DNA of 64,000 bases from an uncultured Shimia sp. (GCF_947498095.1 NZ_CANMJE010000003.1:463266-527265); one strand, 5' to 3'; shown: positions 16,513 to 24,242, counted from the stretch's first letter. The notes: a model not told the origin generated them from the sequence alone. A program made the numbers and translations.

Positions 16513-17580
16513 TTACTCAGCAGGCTGAAAGCCTTCGATCAGCTGGCGCAACCCGACTGCGGCTCCGGCAAAGATTGCCAAGAACGTCACAGGTGCAGAG
16601 AACGCCAGAAGCGAGAAGGCCGTCAGGCCCTGTCCCACGGTGCAGCCAATGGCGAGGATGGCGCCGATGCCCATAACGATGGCCCCAAAAATCTGGCGGC
16701 GCAGTTCGCGCGGGTCTTCACAGGCTTCCCACCGGAAGTGGCCTTTGACCGTCGAGCCGATAAAGGCCCCTAACCAGACGCCACCCACCGAGCCCACGGC
16801 AAAGGACAGGGGGCGTACCGATCCGTTCATCGCAAACAATATGGTCTCTCCGACGGGGGCTGAGAAACTGTGCGAAACAACAGGTAGAGCGTCAAATCCA
16901 TTGGTCGTTACCCATTGGCTGCCTGCCCAACCGGACACCACGGCGACCGCAACCACAAGCGACCAGAAAATCGCGCCTGCGTCTTTCAGGAATTCGCGGG
17001 ATGCCAGCGCGCCGATCATGATGGCCAAGCCGATAGCAATTCCAATGGGGACAGGAGACATTCCGGTAAATGCGCCGATCTGATGGGCAATGCCGGGCGG
17101 TACCGGGGCCGTGACATCGATCTGAGGAAAGGCCCAGTTGCGCAATGGAGCGAGCGGACCTGCCAAAACGAAATAGGCTGACACGCCCATGACCAGAACG
17201 ATAACAAATGACCGCAGATCACCGCCGCCAAGCCGGGCAATCGCGCCGTATCCGCAATTGCCGGCAAGCGCCATGCCATAGCCGAACATCAACCCGCCCA
17301 GTACACCGGCCAGCGGCATCCAGCGAATGGAATAGTAAAAGGACAACTCTGCCTCTAACAGTTCCGCGCCAATCAGGGAAAATGCGCCTACGATCGAGGC
17401 ACCGATTGCCAGCACATACATGCGCATGCGTTGAGAAGACCCACCATAAAGCAGGTCTTCGATGGCGCCGAGCGTGCAAAACCGGCCTATCCGGGCCGCC
17501 AGCCCCAATAGTATGCCACCCAGCGCGCCCATCAGCGCGACGGTGTTGCTGTCTCCGATAGTATCGAGCAAAGCCTGCAT
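16513..17580 (-). CDS. soxT: SoxT, YeeE/YedE-family sulfur-compound transporter or sensor
   Basis: From the ATG at 17580 this is a 355-residue membrane protein with about nine or ten helices and the two YeeE/YedE signature loops: AGNCGYGAIARLGGGDLRSF and AIGCTVGQGLTAFSLLAF, each with a conserved Cys. The family moves thiosulfate or other sulfur compounds across the inner membrane; in sox clusters the soxT product has been implicated in substrate import or in signalling to SoxR. Its place just downstream of soxR (52-base gap) reproduces the soxTRS order known from Paracoccus. The frame extends upstream to 17724 only by running into soxR. Confidence 0.88.
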   Translation of the reverse strand: MQALLDTIGDSNTVALMGALGGILLGLAARIGRFCTLGAIEDLLYGGSSQRMRMYVLAIGASIVGAFSLIGAELLEAELSFYYSIRWMPLAGVLGGLMFGYGMALAGNCGYGAIARLGGGDLRSFVIVLVMGVSAYFVLAGPLAPLRNWAFPQIDVTAPVPPGIAHQIGAFTGMSPVPIGIAIGLAIMIGALASREFLKDAGAIFWSLVVAVAVVSGWAGSQWVTTNGFDALPVVSHSFSAPVGETILFAMNGSVRPLSFAVGSVGGVWLGAFIGSTVKGHFRWEACEDPRELRRQIFGAIVMGIGAILAIGCTVGQGLTAFSLLAFSAPVTFLAIFAGAAVGLRQLIEGFQPAE

Positions 17581-17632
17581 GATCAGGACCTCTCTTCGCG
17601 AAACGGTGCGACGGTCCAGATCGGGGGTGAGT

Positions 17633-17971
17633 TCAACTGTCGTCGTTGCAGAACAGATCGTAGACCAGTTCCAGCATACGCCGTGGACGGTGATCTGCCA
17701 AACGGTAATAGATGGTTTTGCCATCCCGACGCGGGATCACCAGCCCTTCAAGACGAAGGCGCGAGAGCTGTTGCGAGACCGCGGCCTGGCGCGCCGAGAT
17801 CAACTCTTCCAGTTCGGTGACAGATTTTTCACCGCTGACAAGATGACAAAGGATCATCAGTCGACCCTCGTGGCTGATGGCTTTGAGGAAGTTCGACGCC
17901 GTGGTGGCATTATCCACCATGCGGTCCATCTCTTCATCGCTGATATCGTCCTTGAACACCGGAAGTGCCAT
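17633..17971 (-). CDS. soxR: SoxR, ArsR-family sulfur-responsive repressor (SqrR/BigR/YgaV type)
   Basis: This 112-residue winged-helix protein has the ArsR fold with recognition helix ISARQAAVSQQLSRLRLEGLVIPRRDGKTIYYRLAD. It carries one Cys in MILCHLVSG (residue 42) and one near the C-terminus in DLFCNDDS (residue 108), the same placement as the persulfide-sensing pair of Rhodobacter SqrR (Cys41/Cys107). Such proteins repress without inducer and leave DNA when a tetrasulfide bridge forms. Candidate binding sites ATTCAT-N4-ATGAAT occur upstream of soxX, soxB and soxC. It is unrelated to the MerR-type oxidative-stress SoxR of enterobacteria. Confidence 0.93.
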   Translation of the reverse strand: MALPVFKDDISDEEMDRMVDNATTASNFLKAISHEGRLMILCHLVSGEKSVTELEELISARQAAVSQQLSRLRLEGLVIPRRDGKTIYYRLADHRPRRMLELVYDLFCNDDS

Positions 17972-18077
17972 GGTACATCCTTTTCTCGTCGCCCGCGGTC
18001 GTGGGCGTCTCTTTCGCGGCCCCGGTTCTAATGCCAGATCGCCGCGTTTCCCGTTGTTTGGCGCTTATTCATGCCGC

Positions 18078-18107
18078 CCGGTTTAACTGCGCCATAAATC
18101 AAACCGG
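18078..18107. promoter_or_regulatory. Inverted repeat in the soxS-soxR intergenic region
   Basis: CCGGTTT (18078-18084) and AAACCGG (18101-18107) form a perfect seven-base inverted repeat separated by 16 bases, between soxS and the start of soxR (both on the minus strand). It might be a weak stem after soxS or a regulatory site for soxR. A lone ATTCAT half-site lies at 18067-18072, without its partner at the expected spacing. Confidence 0.35.
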
Positions 18108-18188
18108 TATCAAATGAAACCTTCGCTGGCTTCTGGTGCGTTTTCACCTAGACCGAGTGTCGCGCCTTGGCCACGGTATTTCGCGTTT

Positions 18189-18551
18189 TTACTTGGTTGC
18201 GCCCTTAAATCCAGCATGCTCAGTCAGCAGGTTTTCAATGTGCCACCAAAAGAAATCCTCACCCGGATACCCCTCTAGACGTGCAATTTCCTGCCCGTCC
18301 TCGATCAGGATAAAGGTCGGTGTATAGTTCACCGCGCGGTCATAGGTCAGGTCATCCGGGCGGTGATTGAGTTGTTCGCGGCGCAAAGGCGCCATGGCTC
18401 CGGCTTCGGTATTGGGATAGATCGGGGCGATCTCAGCGTTCCATTGCTTGCAAGTATAACACCCCGGTTGTTCGACCATGACCAATTCCACCGCCCATCC
18501 GGGCATGGCGGTCGCCAGAAAAACTGACGTAGCGGAAAGAAAACGACGCAT
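18189..18551 (-). CDS. soxS: SoxS, periplasmic thioredoxin-like protein
   Basis: From the ATG at 18551 the protein has 120 residues with a signal peptide (MRRFLSATSVFLATAMPGWA) and a thioredoxin fold. The redox motif CYTC lies in VEQPGCYTCKQWNAEIAPIYP and the cis-Pro loop is NYTPTFILIEDG. SoxS reductively reactivates SoxYZ in Paracoccus. Longer N-terminal extensions exist but would place charged residues ahead of the signal peptide. It diverges from soxV, and lies 217 bases upstream of soxR on the same strand, matching the known soxS-soxR arrangement. Confidence 0.88.
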   Translation of the reverse strand: MRRFLSATSVFLATAMPGWAVELVMVEQPGCYTCKQWNAEIAPIYPNTEAGAMAPLRREQLNHRPDDLTYDRAVNYTPTFILIEDGQEIARLEGYPGEDFFWWHIENLLTEHAGFKGATK

Positions 18552-18584
18552 GCAACGAAACCCATTGATTGACGAACGCATAAC

Positions 18585-18608
18585 GCACAACATAATATGA
18601 ATATGTGC
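18585..18608. promoter_or_regulatory. Dyad in the divergent soxS-soxV promoter region
   Basis: GCACA (18585-18589) and TGTGC (18604-18608) flank an AT-rich core that contains one ATGAAT half-site (18597-18602), the same half found in the sox operators, but with a poorly matching left half. This is the intergenic region to which SoxR binds in Paracoccus-type clusters, so it could be a degenerate operator. Confidence 0.4.
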
Positions 18609-18627
18609 ATAAATCAAGGAGAGTGAC

Positions 18628-19365
18628 ATGCTCGAGATATCCTTTGCGGGTGCTGCGCTGGCTGGTCTGCTCTCATTCTTTACACCATGCATTCTGCCGA
18701 TGGTGCCGTTTTATCTGTGCTATATGGCCGGGATTTCCATGTCCGAATTGCAGGGTGATGGCGCCATTGCTCCGGGTGCGCAGAGACGCCTTGTAATTTC
18801 GGCGATATTCTTTGCGCTGGGTGTAACCACAATCTTTGTGTTGCTGGGCATGGGGGCGACCGCACTAGGGCAGGCCTTTGCCCAGTGGAAGCAGCCGCTT
18901 TCTTATGTAGCGGCCGGTATCCTCGCGATATTTGGTCTTCACTTTCTTGGGGTGATCCGCATCGGTCTCTTGTATCGCGAGGCCCGCATTGAAACCCAGA
19001 CGGAACCCACCACCGTTCTTGGTGCCTATGTCATGGGACTGGCCTTTGGCTTTGGCTGGACGCCCTGCGTCGGCCCGGCACTGGCCTCGATCCTGATGGT
19101 GGCCTCGGGCATGGGTGATCTGTGGCGCGGCGCACTCTTGCTGATGGTCTATGGCCTTGCCATGACCGCGCCCTTTATCATCGCTGCGCTCTTTGCCCGG
19201 CCATTCCTGCGCTGGATGCACCGCAACCGCAAATACTTGCCTTATGTGGAAAAGGTGATGGGAGGCATGCTGTTGCTCTTTGCGCTCTTGATCGCCACCA
19301 ACACCGTGAATCGCATCGCTGACCTAATGATCCGGTATTTTCCGGGCATGACGGGACTTGGCTGA
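18628..19365 (+). CDS. soxV: SoxV, CcdA-type membrane thiol-reductant transporter
   Basis: A 245-residue CcdA/DsbD-beta family membrane protein with six hydrophobic helices. The two redox cysteines that span the membrane are in FFTPCILPMVPFYLCYMAG and FGWTPCVGPALASI. SoxV passes electrons from cytoplasmic thioredoxin to periplasmic SoxW, which keeps the sulfur-carrying Cys of SoxY reduced. GGAGAG precedes the ATG. soxW follows with a 25-base gap. The order soxV-soxW, divergent from soxS-soxR, is that of Paracoccus pantotrophus. Confidence 0.94.
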   Translation: MLEISFAGAALAGLLSFFTPCILPMVPFYLCYMAGISMSELQGDGAIAPGAQRRLVISAIFFALGVTTIFVLLGMGATALGQAFAQWKQPLSYVAAGILAIFGLHFLGVIRIGLLYREARIETQTEPTTVLGAYVMGLAFGFGWTPCVGPALASILMVASGMGDLWRGALLLMVYGLAMTAPFIIAALFARPFLRWMHRNRKYLPYVEKVMGGMLLLFALLIATNTVNRIADLMIRYFPGMTGLG

Positions 19366-19390
19366 CCTGAACTCAACGGGAGGAAACAAG

Positions 19391-19969
19391 ATGAAGAAAC
19401 TCATGATGATGCTGGCCGCGCTTGTGATTGGCGCGCCGGTCGTGGTCGCCGAACTGGGCGACGATGGGCTGCACAAAACCCACTGGTTCCGAGACACTTT
19501 CAAGGACCTGCAGGAAGACTTTGAAGAGGCGAACGCCGAAGGAAAACGCGTGGTTCTCATCATCGAACAGCGCGGCTGCATCTATTGCAAGGCGATGCAT
19601 GAAGATGCGTTTCTCGACCCGCGTGTCATGAAGATGCTGGAAGAGGATTACTTCCCGATCCAGTTGGATCTTTATGGTGCGAACGAAATGACTGACACCG
19701 ATGGCGAAGCGCTTGAGGAACGTGCAGCGGCGCGCAAATGGGGGGTGATGTTCACGCCCACGATGATCTTCCTTCCACCCGAAGTGGATCCCGATAAGTC
19801 CGCCATGCAGCAGGCTGTCGCGGTGCTGCCCGGCGCCTTTAAGGGTGGTACGACCAACGACATGCTGACCTGGGTTCTGGAAGAACGTTACATCGATCAA
19901 TCTGAAGAGGATTTCCAGCGTTACCACGCCCGTATGATTCGCGAGCGCAACGATGGGGATGGTCACTGA
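19391..19969 (+). CDS. soxW: SoxW, periplasmic thioredoxin
   Basis: The ATG at 19391 is preceded by GGGAGGAAACAAG. The 192-residue product has a signal peptide (MKKLMMMLAALVIGAPVVVA), a thioredoxin-like fold with the redox motif CIYC in IIEQRGCIYCKAMHEDAFLDPRV, and a cis-Pro loop FTPTMIFLPPEV. It accepts electrons from SoxV and reduces periplasmic Sox partners. The 40-residue C-terminal acidic/basic helix (EDFQRYHARMIRERNDG) is typical of SoxW. A terminator follows at 19992, separating soxVW from soxX. Confidence 0.92.
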   Translation: MKKLMMMLAALVIGAPVVVAELGDDGLHKTHWFRDTFKDLQEDFEEANAEGKRVVLIIEQRGCIYCKAMHEDAFLDPRVMKMLEEDYFPIQLDLYGANEMTDTDGEALEERAAARKWGVMFTPTMIFLPPEVDPDKSAMQQAVAVLPGAFKGGTTNDMLTWVLEERYIDQSEEDFQRYHARMIRERNDGDGH

Positions 19970-19991
19970 CTCGCCCGTGGAGTATTGTTGC

Positions 19992-20037
19992 GCAGGCTTT
20001 GATGCATTTATAACATGTGGAAAGCCTGCCTCTTTTT
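19992..20037 (+). terminator. Terminator after soxW
   Basis: GCAGGCTTT (19992-20000) pairs with AAAGCCTGC (20021-20029) and is followed by a T-rich run at 20031-20037. The 20-base loop is long, but the stem is perfect. It separates the soxVW transcript from the soxXYZA promoter. Confidence 0.7.
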
Positions 20038-20054
20038 CCAAAAATACACTCAAT

Positions 20055-20072
20055 AATTCATTTCTATGAATT
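20055..20072. promoter_or_regulatory. Candidate SoxR operator upstream of soxX
   Basis: AATTCAT (20055-20061) and ATGAATT (20066-20072) form a perfect palindrome with a four-base centre. It contains ATTC-N8-GAAT, the operator type of SqrR/BigR repressors. A possible -10 element TATAGA lies at 20088-20093, which would place the operator over the -35 region. soxX begins 79 bases downstream. Confidence 0.75.
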
Positions 20073-20151
20073 TGTTGTTGCGTTCAGTATAGACGGTCGA
20101 CTACGGTACACCGAGCTTACCGGCGAACACAGGTAGCCCGAGGGAGGAAAC

Positions 20152-20631
20152 ATGAAGCTTACAACTCTGACACTGGCAGCGACATTCGCAGCTGGCGCTG
20201 CTTTTGCGGGGGGCAAGGTTGCTCCTGCGGACGTTACGTTCACCGAGGATGGTGCTGTGCAAGCATCTCTTTCCGGCATGGCGGGCGATCCGACAAACGG
20301 CGCCAAGATCATGAAAACGAAATCACAAGGCAATTGTATTGCCTGCCACGAAGTCACAGCCCTGAATGACGCTCCGTTCCATGGAGAGGTTGGTCCGATG
20401 CTGGATGGTGTGGCAGATCGCTGGAACGAAGCCGAACTGCGTGGCATCCTGTCGGACGCCAAACGCACTTATGACGGCACAGTGATGCCCGCCTACTACA
20501 AGGTCGACGGCTTCACCCGTCCTGGCAAAGCCTATACCGGCAAGGCGCCTGATGGCCCGCTGGATCCGCTTTTGAGCGCGCAAGAAATCGAAGACGTGGT
20601 CGCGTTCCTGATGACTCTCAAAGACGAGTGA
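20152..20631 (+). CDS. soxX: SoxX, monohaem cytochrome c subunit of SoxAX
   Basis: A 159-residue periplasmic cytochrome with signal peptide MKLTTLTLAATFAAGAAFAG. The haem motif CIACH starts at residue 62, and the axial Met lies in GTVMPAYYKVDGF. The sequence NGAKIMKTKSQGNCIACHEV and the C-terminal SAQEIEDVVAFLMTLKDE are characteristic. SoxX pairs with SoxA to attach thiosulfate oxidatively to the SoxY carrier Cys. GGGAGGAAAC precedes the start. It leads the soxXYZA transcription unit downstream of a candidate SoxR operator. Confidence 0.96.
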   Translation: MKLTTLTLAATFAAGAAFAGGKVAPADVTFTEDGAVQASLSGMAGDPTNGAKIMKTKSQGNCIACHEVTALNDAPFHGEVGPMLDGVADRWNEAELRGILSDAKRTYDGTVMPAYYKVDGFTRPGKAYTGKAPDGPLDPLLSAQEIEDVVAFLMTLKDE

Positions 20632-20663
20632 TCGAACGAGACTTTAATTCCAAGGAGATACAG

Positions 20664-21080
20664 ATGAACTTCACAAGACGTGAAACTCTGGCACTCGGGG
20701 TAGGGGCCGCAGCACTGACTGTGCTTCCATTCCGTGTGCACGCTGCCGCCGACGAGGCGATTGCCGCATTCACCGGTGGCGCAGAGGTTGGCGAAGGCGG
20801 CATCGAGCTGACCGCGCCGGAAATCGCCGAGAACGGCAACACTGTGCCAATCGGTGTCAGCGCACCGGGTGCTGTTGCCATCACGGTTCTGGCGACCGGC
20901 AACCCAACTCCGGGCGTCGTGACCTTTAACTTCGGCGCCGGAGCTGCCTCACAGGCAGCCTCGACCCGTATTCGTCTGGCAGGCACGCAAGATGTCGTGG
21001 CCATCGCCAAAATGGCCGACGGCAGCTTCGTTCAGGCCGCTTCGACCATCAAAGTCACCATCGGCGGCTGCGGCGGCTAA
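20664..21080 (+). CDS. soxY: SoxY, sulfur-carrier subunit
   Basis: The ATG at 20664 follows AAGGAGATACAG. The 138-residue product starts with a twin-arginine signal (FTRRETLALGVGAAALTVLP) and ends in the invariant flexible tail GGCGG, whose Cys136 carries the substrate as a thioconjugate during the Sox cycle. The immunoglobulin-like body (VGEGGIELTAPEIAENGNTVPIGVSAPG) is normal. It is exported folded with SoxZ. The gene is between soxX and soxZ with short gaps. Confidence 0.97.
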   Translation: MNFTRRETLALGVGAAALTVLPFRVHAAADEAIAAFTGGAEVGEGGIELTAPEIAENGNTVPIGVSAPGAVAITVLATGNPTPGVVTFNFGAGAASQAASTRIRLAGTQDVVAIAKMADGSFVQAASTIKVTIGGCGG

Positions 21081-21098
21081 TCAGAGGAGAATGGAAAC

Positions 21099-21428
21099 AT
21101 GGCATCTGGTGTAAAACCCCGCGTTAAGGTCCCAAAGACAGCAGCAGCTGGTGAGGCGATCACCATCAAGACCCTGATTTCACATAAAATGGAATCGGGT
21201 CAGCGCAAGGACAAAGAGGGCAACGTAATCCCTCGCTCGATCATCAACCGTTTCACCTGTGAGTTTAACGGTGAGTCGGTGATCGACGTGACCCTTGAGC
21301 CGGCGATCTCGACCAACCCCTACATTGAATTTGATGCGACCGTGCCTGAGGCCGGCGAATTCAAGTTCACCTGGTACGACGATGACGGCGACGTCTACGA
21401 CACAGCCAAGAAAGTCGCTATCGGCTAA
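21099..21428 (+). CDS. soxZ: SoxZ, partner of SoxY
   Basis: The 109-residue protein has no signal peptide and is expected to ride with SoxY through the Tat system. The sequence RVKVPKTAAAGEAITIKTLISHKMESGQRKDKEGNVIPRSIINRFTCEFNG and the terminal DGDVYDTAKKVAIG are family hallmarks. SoxYZ is the heterodimeric sulfur carrier to which SoxAX, SoxB and SoxCD bind in turn. GAGGAGAATGG precedes the ATG. It is followed by soxA after 70 bases. Confidence 0.97.
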   Translation: MASGVKPRVKVPKTAAAGEAITIKTLISHKMESGQRKDKEGNVIPRSIINRFTCEFNGESVIDVTLEPAISTNPYIEFDATVPEAGEFKFTWYDDDGDVYDTAKKVAIG

Positions 21429-21498
21429 ACGGCCGATGCACCCACCAAAAGCACCTTGCCCTGTCGCGGGGCGAGGTGACACTCAGGGAGGAAACGCG

Positions 21499-22353
21499 AT
21501 GAAATTCAAGGCAATGACAGCGATTGCTGCATTGGTTATCTCGGCGCCGTTCATGGCATCGGCCGAAGCAGATGATGACGAGTTGATCGTCAATGACGAG
21601 ATTACCATGGTTACCAAGACCGCCGCCCCGGCACACTTGGCAGATGATGTTGACGAGATCATTTCGGGCTGGCACTTCCGCTCGGACGAGACTCAGATCA
21701 TGCAGGCCGACGACTTTGACAACCCCGGTATGATCTTTGTCGAACAGGCGATGGACGACTGGAACACCGTGATGGGCAGCAAGGACAAGTCCTGCGCCTC
21801 GTGCCACGGCGATGTTGAAGAAAGCATGGTTGGCGTCCGCACGGTTTACCCAAAGTGGAACGATGCCAAGGAAACCGTCTATACCATGGAGATGCAGATC
21901 AACGACTGCCTCACCGATGGCATGGGGGCTGAAGCTTGGAAAAAGTCTGGCTCAAAAATGGCGCGCATGGAAGCTTTGATTTCCGTTCAGTCGCGCGGCA
22001 TGCCAATGAATGTCGCCATTGACGGTCCGGCCGAGGCAACTTGGGAAGAGGGTAAAGAGCTTTATTACACGCGCACCGGTCAGTTGGATCTCAGCTGTGC
22101 GTCTTGCCATGAGGAAAACTATGGCAACCGCATCCGCTCGGACCACCTCAGCCAGGGCCAGACCAATGGTTTCCCGGTGTATCGCCTGAAAAACGCCAAG
22201 CTGACGACCGCTCATGGCCGCTTTAAGGGGTGCGTGCGTGACACCCGCGCCGAAACTTACAATCCCGGAAGCCCAGAGTTCATCGCGCTTGAGCTTTATG
22301 TGGCCTCGCGCGGCAACGGCCTCTCGGTCGAAGCCCCGTCAGTCCGTAACTAA
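21499..22353 (+). CDS. soxA: SoxA, dihaem cytochrome subunit of SoxAX
   Basis: From the ATG at 21499 (GGGAGGAAACGCG upstream) the protein has 284 residues, with signal peptide MKFKAMTAIAALVISAPFMASA. Two haem motifs, CASCH at residue 99 and CASCH at residue 200, mark the dihaem form. The catalytic Cys245 in GRFKGCVRDTRAETYNPGS is the residue known to be modified to a persulfide haem ligand. Frame extensions upstream overlap soxZ and are spurious. With SoxX it forms the thiosulfate-SoxY conjugate. A terminator follows. Confidence 0.96.
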   Translation: MKFKAMTAIAALVISAPFMASAEADDDELIVNDEITMVTKTAAPAHLADDVDEIISGWHFRSDETQIMQADDFDNPGMIFVEQAMDDWNTVMGSKDKSCASCHGDVEESMVGVRTVYPKWNDAKETVYTMEMQINDCLTDGMGAEAWKKSGSKMARMEALISVQSRGMPMNVAIDGPAEATWEEGKELYYTRTGQLDLSCASCHEENYGNRIRSDHLSQGQTNGFPVYRLKNAKLTTAHGRFKGCVRDTRAETYNPGSPEFIALELYVASRGNGLSVEAPSVRN

Positions 22354-22360
22354 ACATCTT

Positions 22361-22392
22361 ACCCGCCCCGGTGTTGCACTGGGGCGGGTTTT
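22361..22392 (+). terminator. Terminator after soxA
   Basis: ACCCGCCCC (22361-22369) pairs perfectly with GGGGCGGGT (22381-22389), with an 11-base loop and a short T run. It ends the soxXYZA transcript just before the soxB promoter and operator. Confidence 0.85.
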
Positions 22393-22403
22393 CTCGGTTT
22401 TGA

Positions 22404-22425
22404 CAAATTCATAAAAATGAATTTG
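22404..22425. promoter_or_regulatory. Candidate SoxR operator and promoter of soxB
   Basis: CAAATTCAT (22404-22412) and ATGAATTTG (22417-22425) form a perfect palindrome with nine-base arms and centre AAAA. The consensus-like -35 hexamer TTGACA at 22400-22405 overlaps its left edge, so a bound repressor would occupy the space between -35 and -10. soxB starts 29 bases downstream. It contains ATTC-N8-GAAT like the sites before soxX and soxC. Confidence 0.8.
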
Positions 22426-22454
22426 AAATACAGGTTCAGAAAGGCTCTTCGCCC

Positions 22455-24152
22455 ATGATCTCTCGTCGCGATTTCCTTCAGGTTTCCATGGCAGCTTCGG
22501 CCATGGTGGGGGCCTCCGGTTTCGGCAACTGGTCCCGTCTGGCAGCGCAACAGTCGCTGACCCAAGACGACCTCTTGCAGTTCGATACCTACGGCAATGT
22601 TTCGTTGATCCACATCACCGATATTCATGCGCAGCTGAAGCCCATCTATTTCCGAGAGCCCGAGATCAACCTCGGTGTTGGCGAAGCCAATGGGCACGTC
22701 CCACACATCACCGGGGCCGATTTTCGCAAACTCTATGGAATCGCCGATGGCTCTCCCAGTGCTTACGCGCTGACCTACAACGACTTTACATCGCTGGCGC
22801 AGACCTATGGCCGCGTTGGTGGGATGGATCGCGTGTCGACTGTGATCAATGCCATCCGAGCTGACCGACCAGACGCGCTGCTCTTGGACGGTGGCGACAC
22901 ATGGCACGGGTCCTACACCTGTCACCAGACCCAAGGTCAGGATGTGGTGAACGTCATGAACGCGTTGAAACCGGATGCGATGACGTTCCACTGGGAATTC
23001 ACCCTAGGATCTGACCGGGTAAATGAAATCGTCGAAGGTCTTCCGTTTGCGGCACTCGGTCAGAACATCTTTGACGCTGAGTGGGATGAACCCGCCGAGT
23101 TGTTCAAGCCTTACAAGTTCTTTGAGCGTGGTGGCGTTAAGATCGCTGTCATCGGTCAGGCGTTTCCTTACATGCCCATCGCCAACCCGCGCTGGATGTT
23201 CCCCGAGTATTCGTTTGGTATTCGCGAAGAGAACATGCAGGCTATGGTGGACGAAGTCCGCGGCATGGGCGCCGAACTGGTTGTCATGCTTTCGCACAAC
23301 GGCTTTGACGTGGACAAAAAGATGGCAGGCCGTGTCCAAGGTCTCGACGTCATCCTGTCGGGTCACACCCACGACGCATTGCCCGAGCCGGTTCTGGTCG
23401 GTGAAACCATTGTTGTGGCCTCGGGCTCAAACGGCAAGTTCGTCAGCCGCGTTGATCTGGACGTGCGGGATGGCAAGATGATGGGCTTCCGCACCAAGTT
23501 GATCCCGATTTTCTCAGACGTCATCACCCCCGATCCCGTCATCACCAAGCTGATCGACGAACAACGCGCGCCTTACATCAATGAGCTGACCGAGGTGATC
23601 GGCAAATCAGACTCGCTCTTGTATCGTCGTGGCAACTTTAACGGTACATGGGACGACCTGATCTGCGAGGCGCTCATTCAGGAACGTGACGCCGATATCT
23701 CCATGTCGCCCGGCGTACGCTGGGGGCCATCGATCCTGCCCGGTCAGGACATCACCCGTGAAGACATCTGGAACGTGACCTCGATGTCTTATGGAGAAGC
23801 CTATCGCACTGAAATGACAGGTGAATTCATCCATGTCATCCTCGAGGACGTGGCCGACAACCTGTTCAACACCGACCCCTATTATCAGCAGGGCGGCGAC
23901 ATGGTGCGCATCGGTGGCATGGGCTACAAGATCGACATTTCCAAACCGCAGGGCAGCCGTATCAGCGACATGACCTTGCTTAAGACAGGCGAGAAGATCG
24001 ACGCTGCCAAGACCTATCAGGTCGCTGGCTGGGCTTCGGTCAACGAAGGCACCGAAGGTCCGATGATCTGGGATGTCGTCGAAAGCTATATCCGCAAACA
24101 GGGCACCGTTTCGGTCGCCCCACACGAAAACGTAAAGGTTTCGGGCGTCTAA
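22455..24152 (+). CDS. soxB: SoxB, sulfate thiohydrolase
   Basis: SoxB hydrolyses the sulfonate from the SoxY S-thiosulfonate. The 565-residue protein carries an N-terminal twin-arginine-type signal (ISRRDFLQVSMAASAMVGASG) and the 5'-nucleotidase/metallophosphatase dimanganese motifs: IHITDIHAQLKP, LLDGGDTWHGSYT, and LSGHTHDALPEP. The active-site region continues with SPGVRWGPSILPGQDITREDIWNVTSMSYGEAYRTEMTG. Length is normal for SoxB. It appears to have its own promoter with a SoxR-type operator, downstream of the soxA terminator. Confidence 0.97.
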   Translation: MISRRDFLQVSMAASAMVGASGFGNWSRLAAQQSLTQDDLLQFDTYGNVSLIHITDIHAQLKPIYFREPEINLGVGEANGHVPHITGADFRKLYGIADGSPSAYALTYNDFTSLAQTYGRVGGMDRVSTVINAIRADRPDALLLDGGDTWHGSYTCHQTQGQDVVNVMNALKPDAMTFHWEFTLGSDRVNEIVEGLPFAALGQNIFDAEWDEPAELFKPYKFFERGGVKIAVIGQAFPYMPIANPRWMFPEYSFGIREENMQAMVDEVRGMGAELVVMLSHNGFDVDKKMAGRVQGLDVILSGHTHDALPEPVLVGETIVVASGSNGKFVSRVDLDVRDGKMMGFRTKLIPIFSDVITPDPVITKLIDEQRAPYINELTEVIGKSDSLLYRRGNFNGTWDDLICEALIQERDADISMSPGVRWGPSILPGQDITREDIWNVTSMSYGEAYRTEMTGEFIHVILEDVADNLFNTDPYYQQGGDMVRIGGMGYKIDISKPQGSRISDMTLLKTGEKIDAAKTYQVAGWASVNEGTEGPMIWDVVESYIRKQGTVSVAPHENVKVSGV

Positions 24153-24196
24153 AAAGACGTCCCCGCGACCCTTTGACAGGTTAATCCAGAATATCG

Positions 24197-24214
24197 AATT
24201 CATTAAAATGAATT
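24197..24214. promoter_or_regulatory. Candidate SoxR operator upstream of soxC
   Basis: AATTCAT (24197-24203) and ATGAATT (24208-24214) form a perfect palindrome with centre TAAA, matching the sites upstream of soxX and soxB. A consensus TTGACA lies at 24173-24178; a 17-base spacer would put the -10 region inside the operator. soxC starts 28 bases downstream. This suggests a separate repressed promoter for soxCDEF. Confidence 0.77.
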
Positions 24215-24242
24215 TGATGATGTATTGGGGAGAAACAGCCAG

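Noticed and set aside
17633..17971. Calling soxR the MerR-family superoxide sensor
   Set aside because: The protein is a 112-residue ArsR-type winged-helix protein without an iron-sulfur Cys cluster, in a thiosulfate oxidation locus; the shared name is historical.
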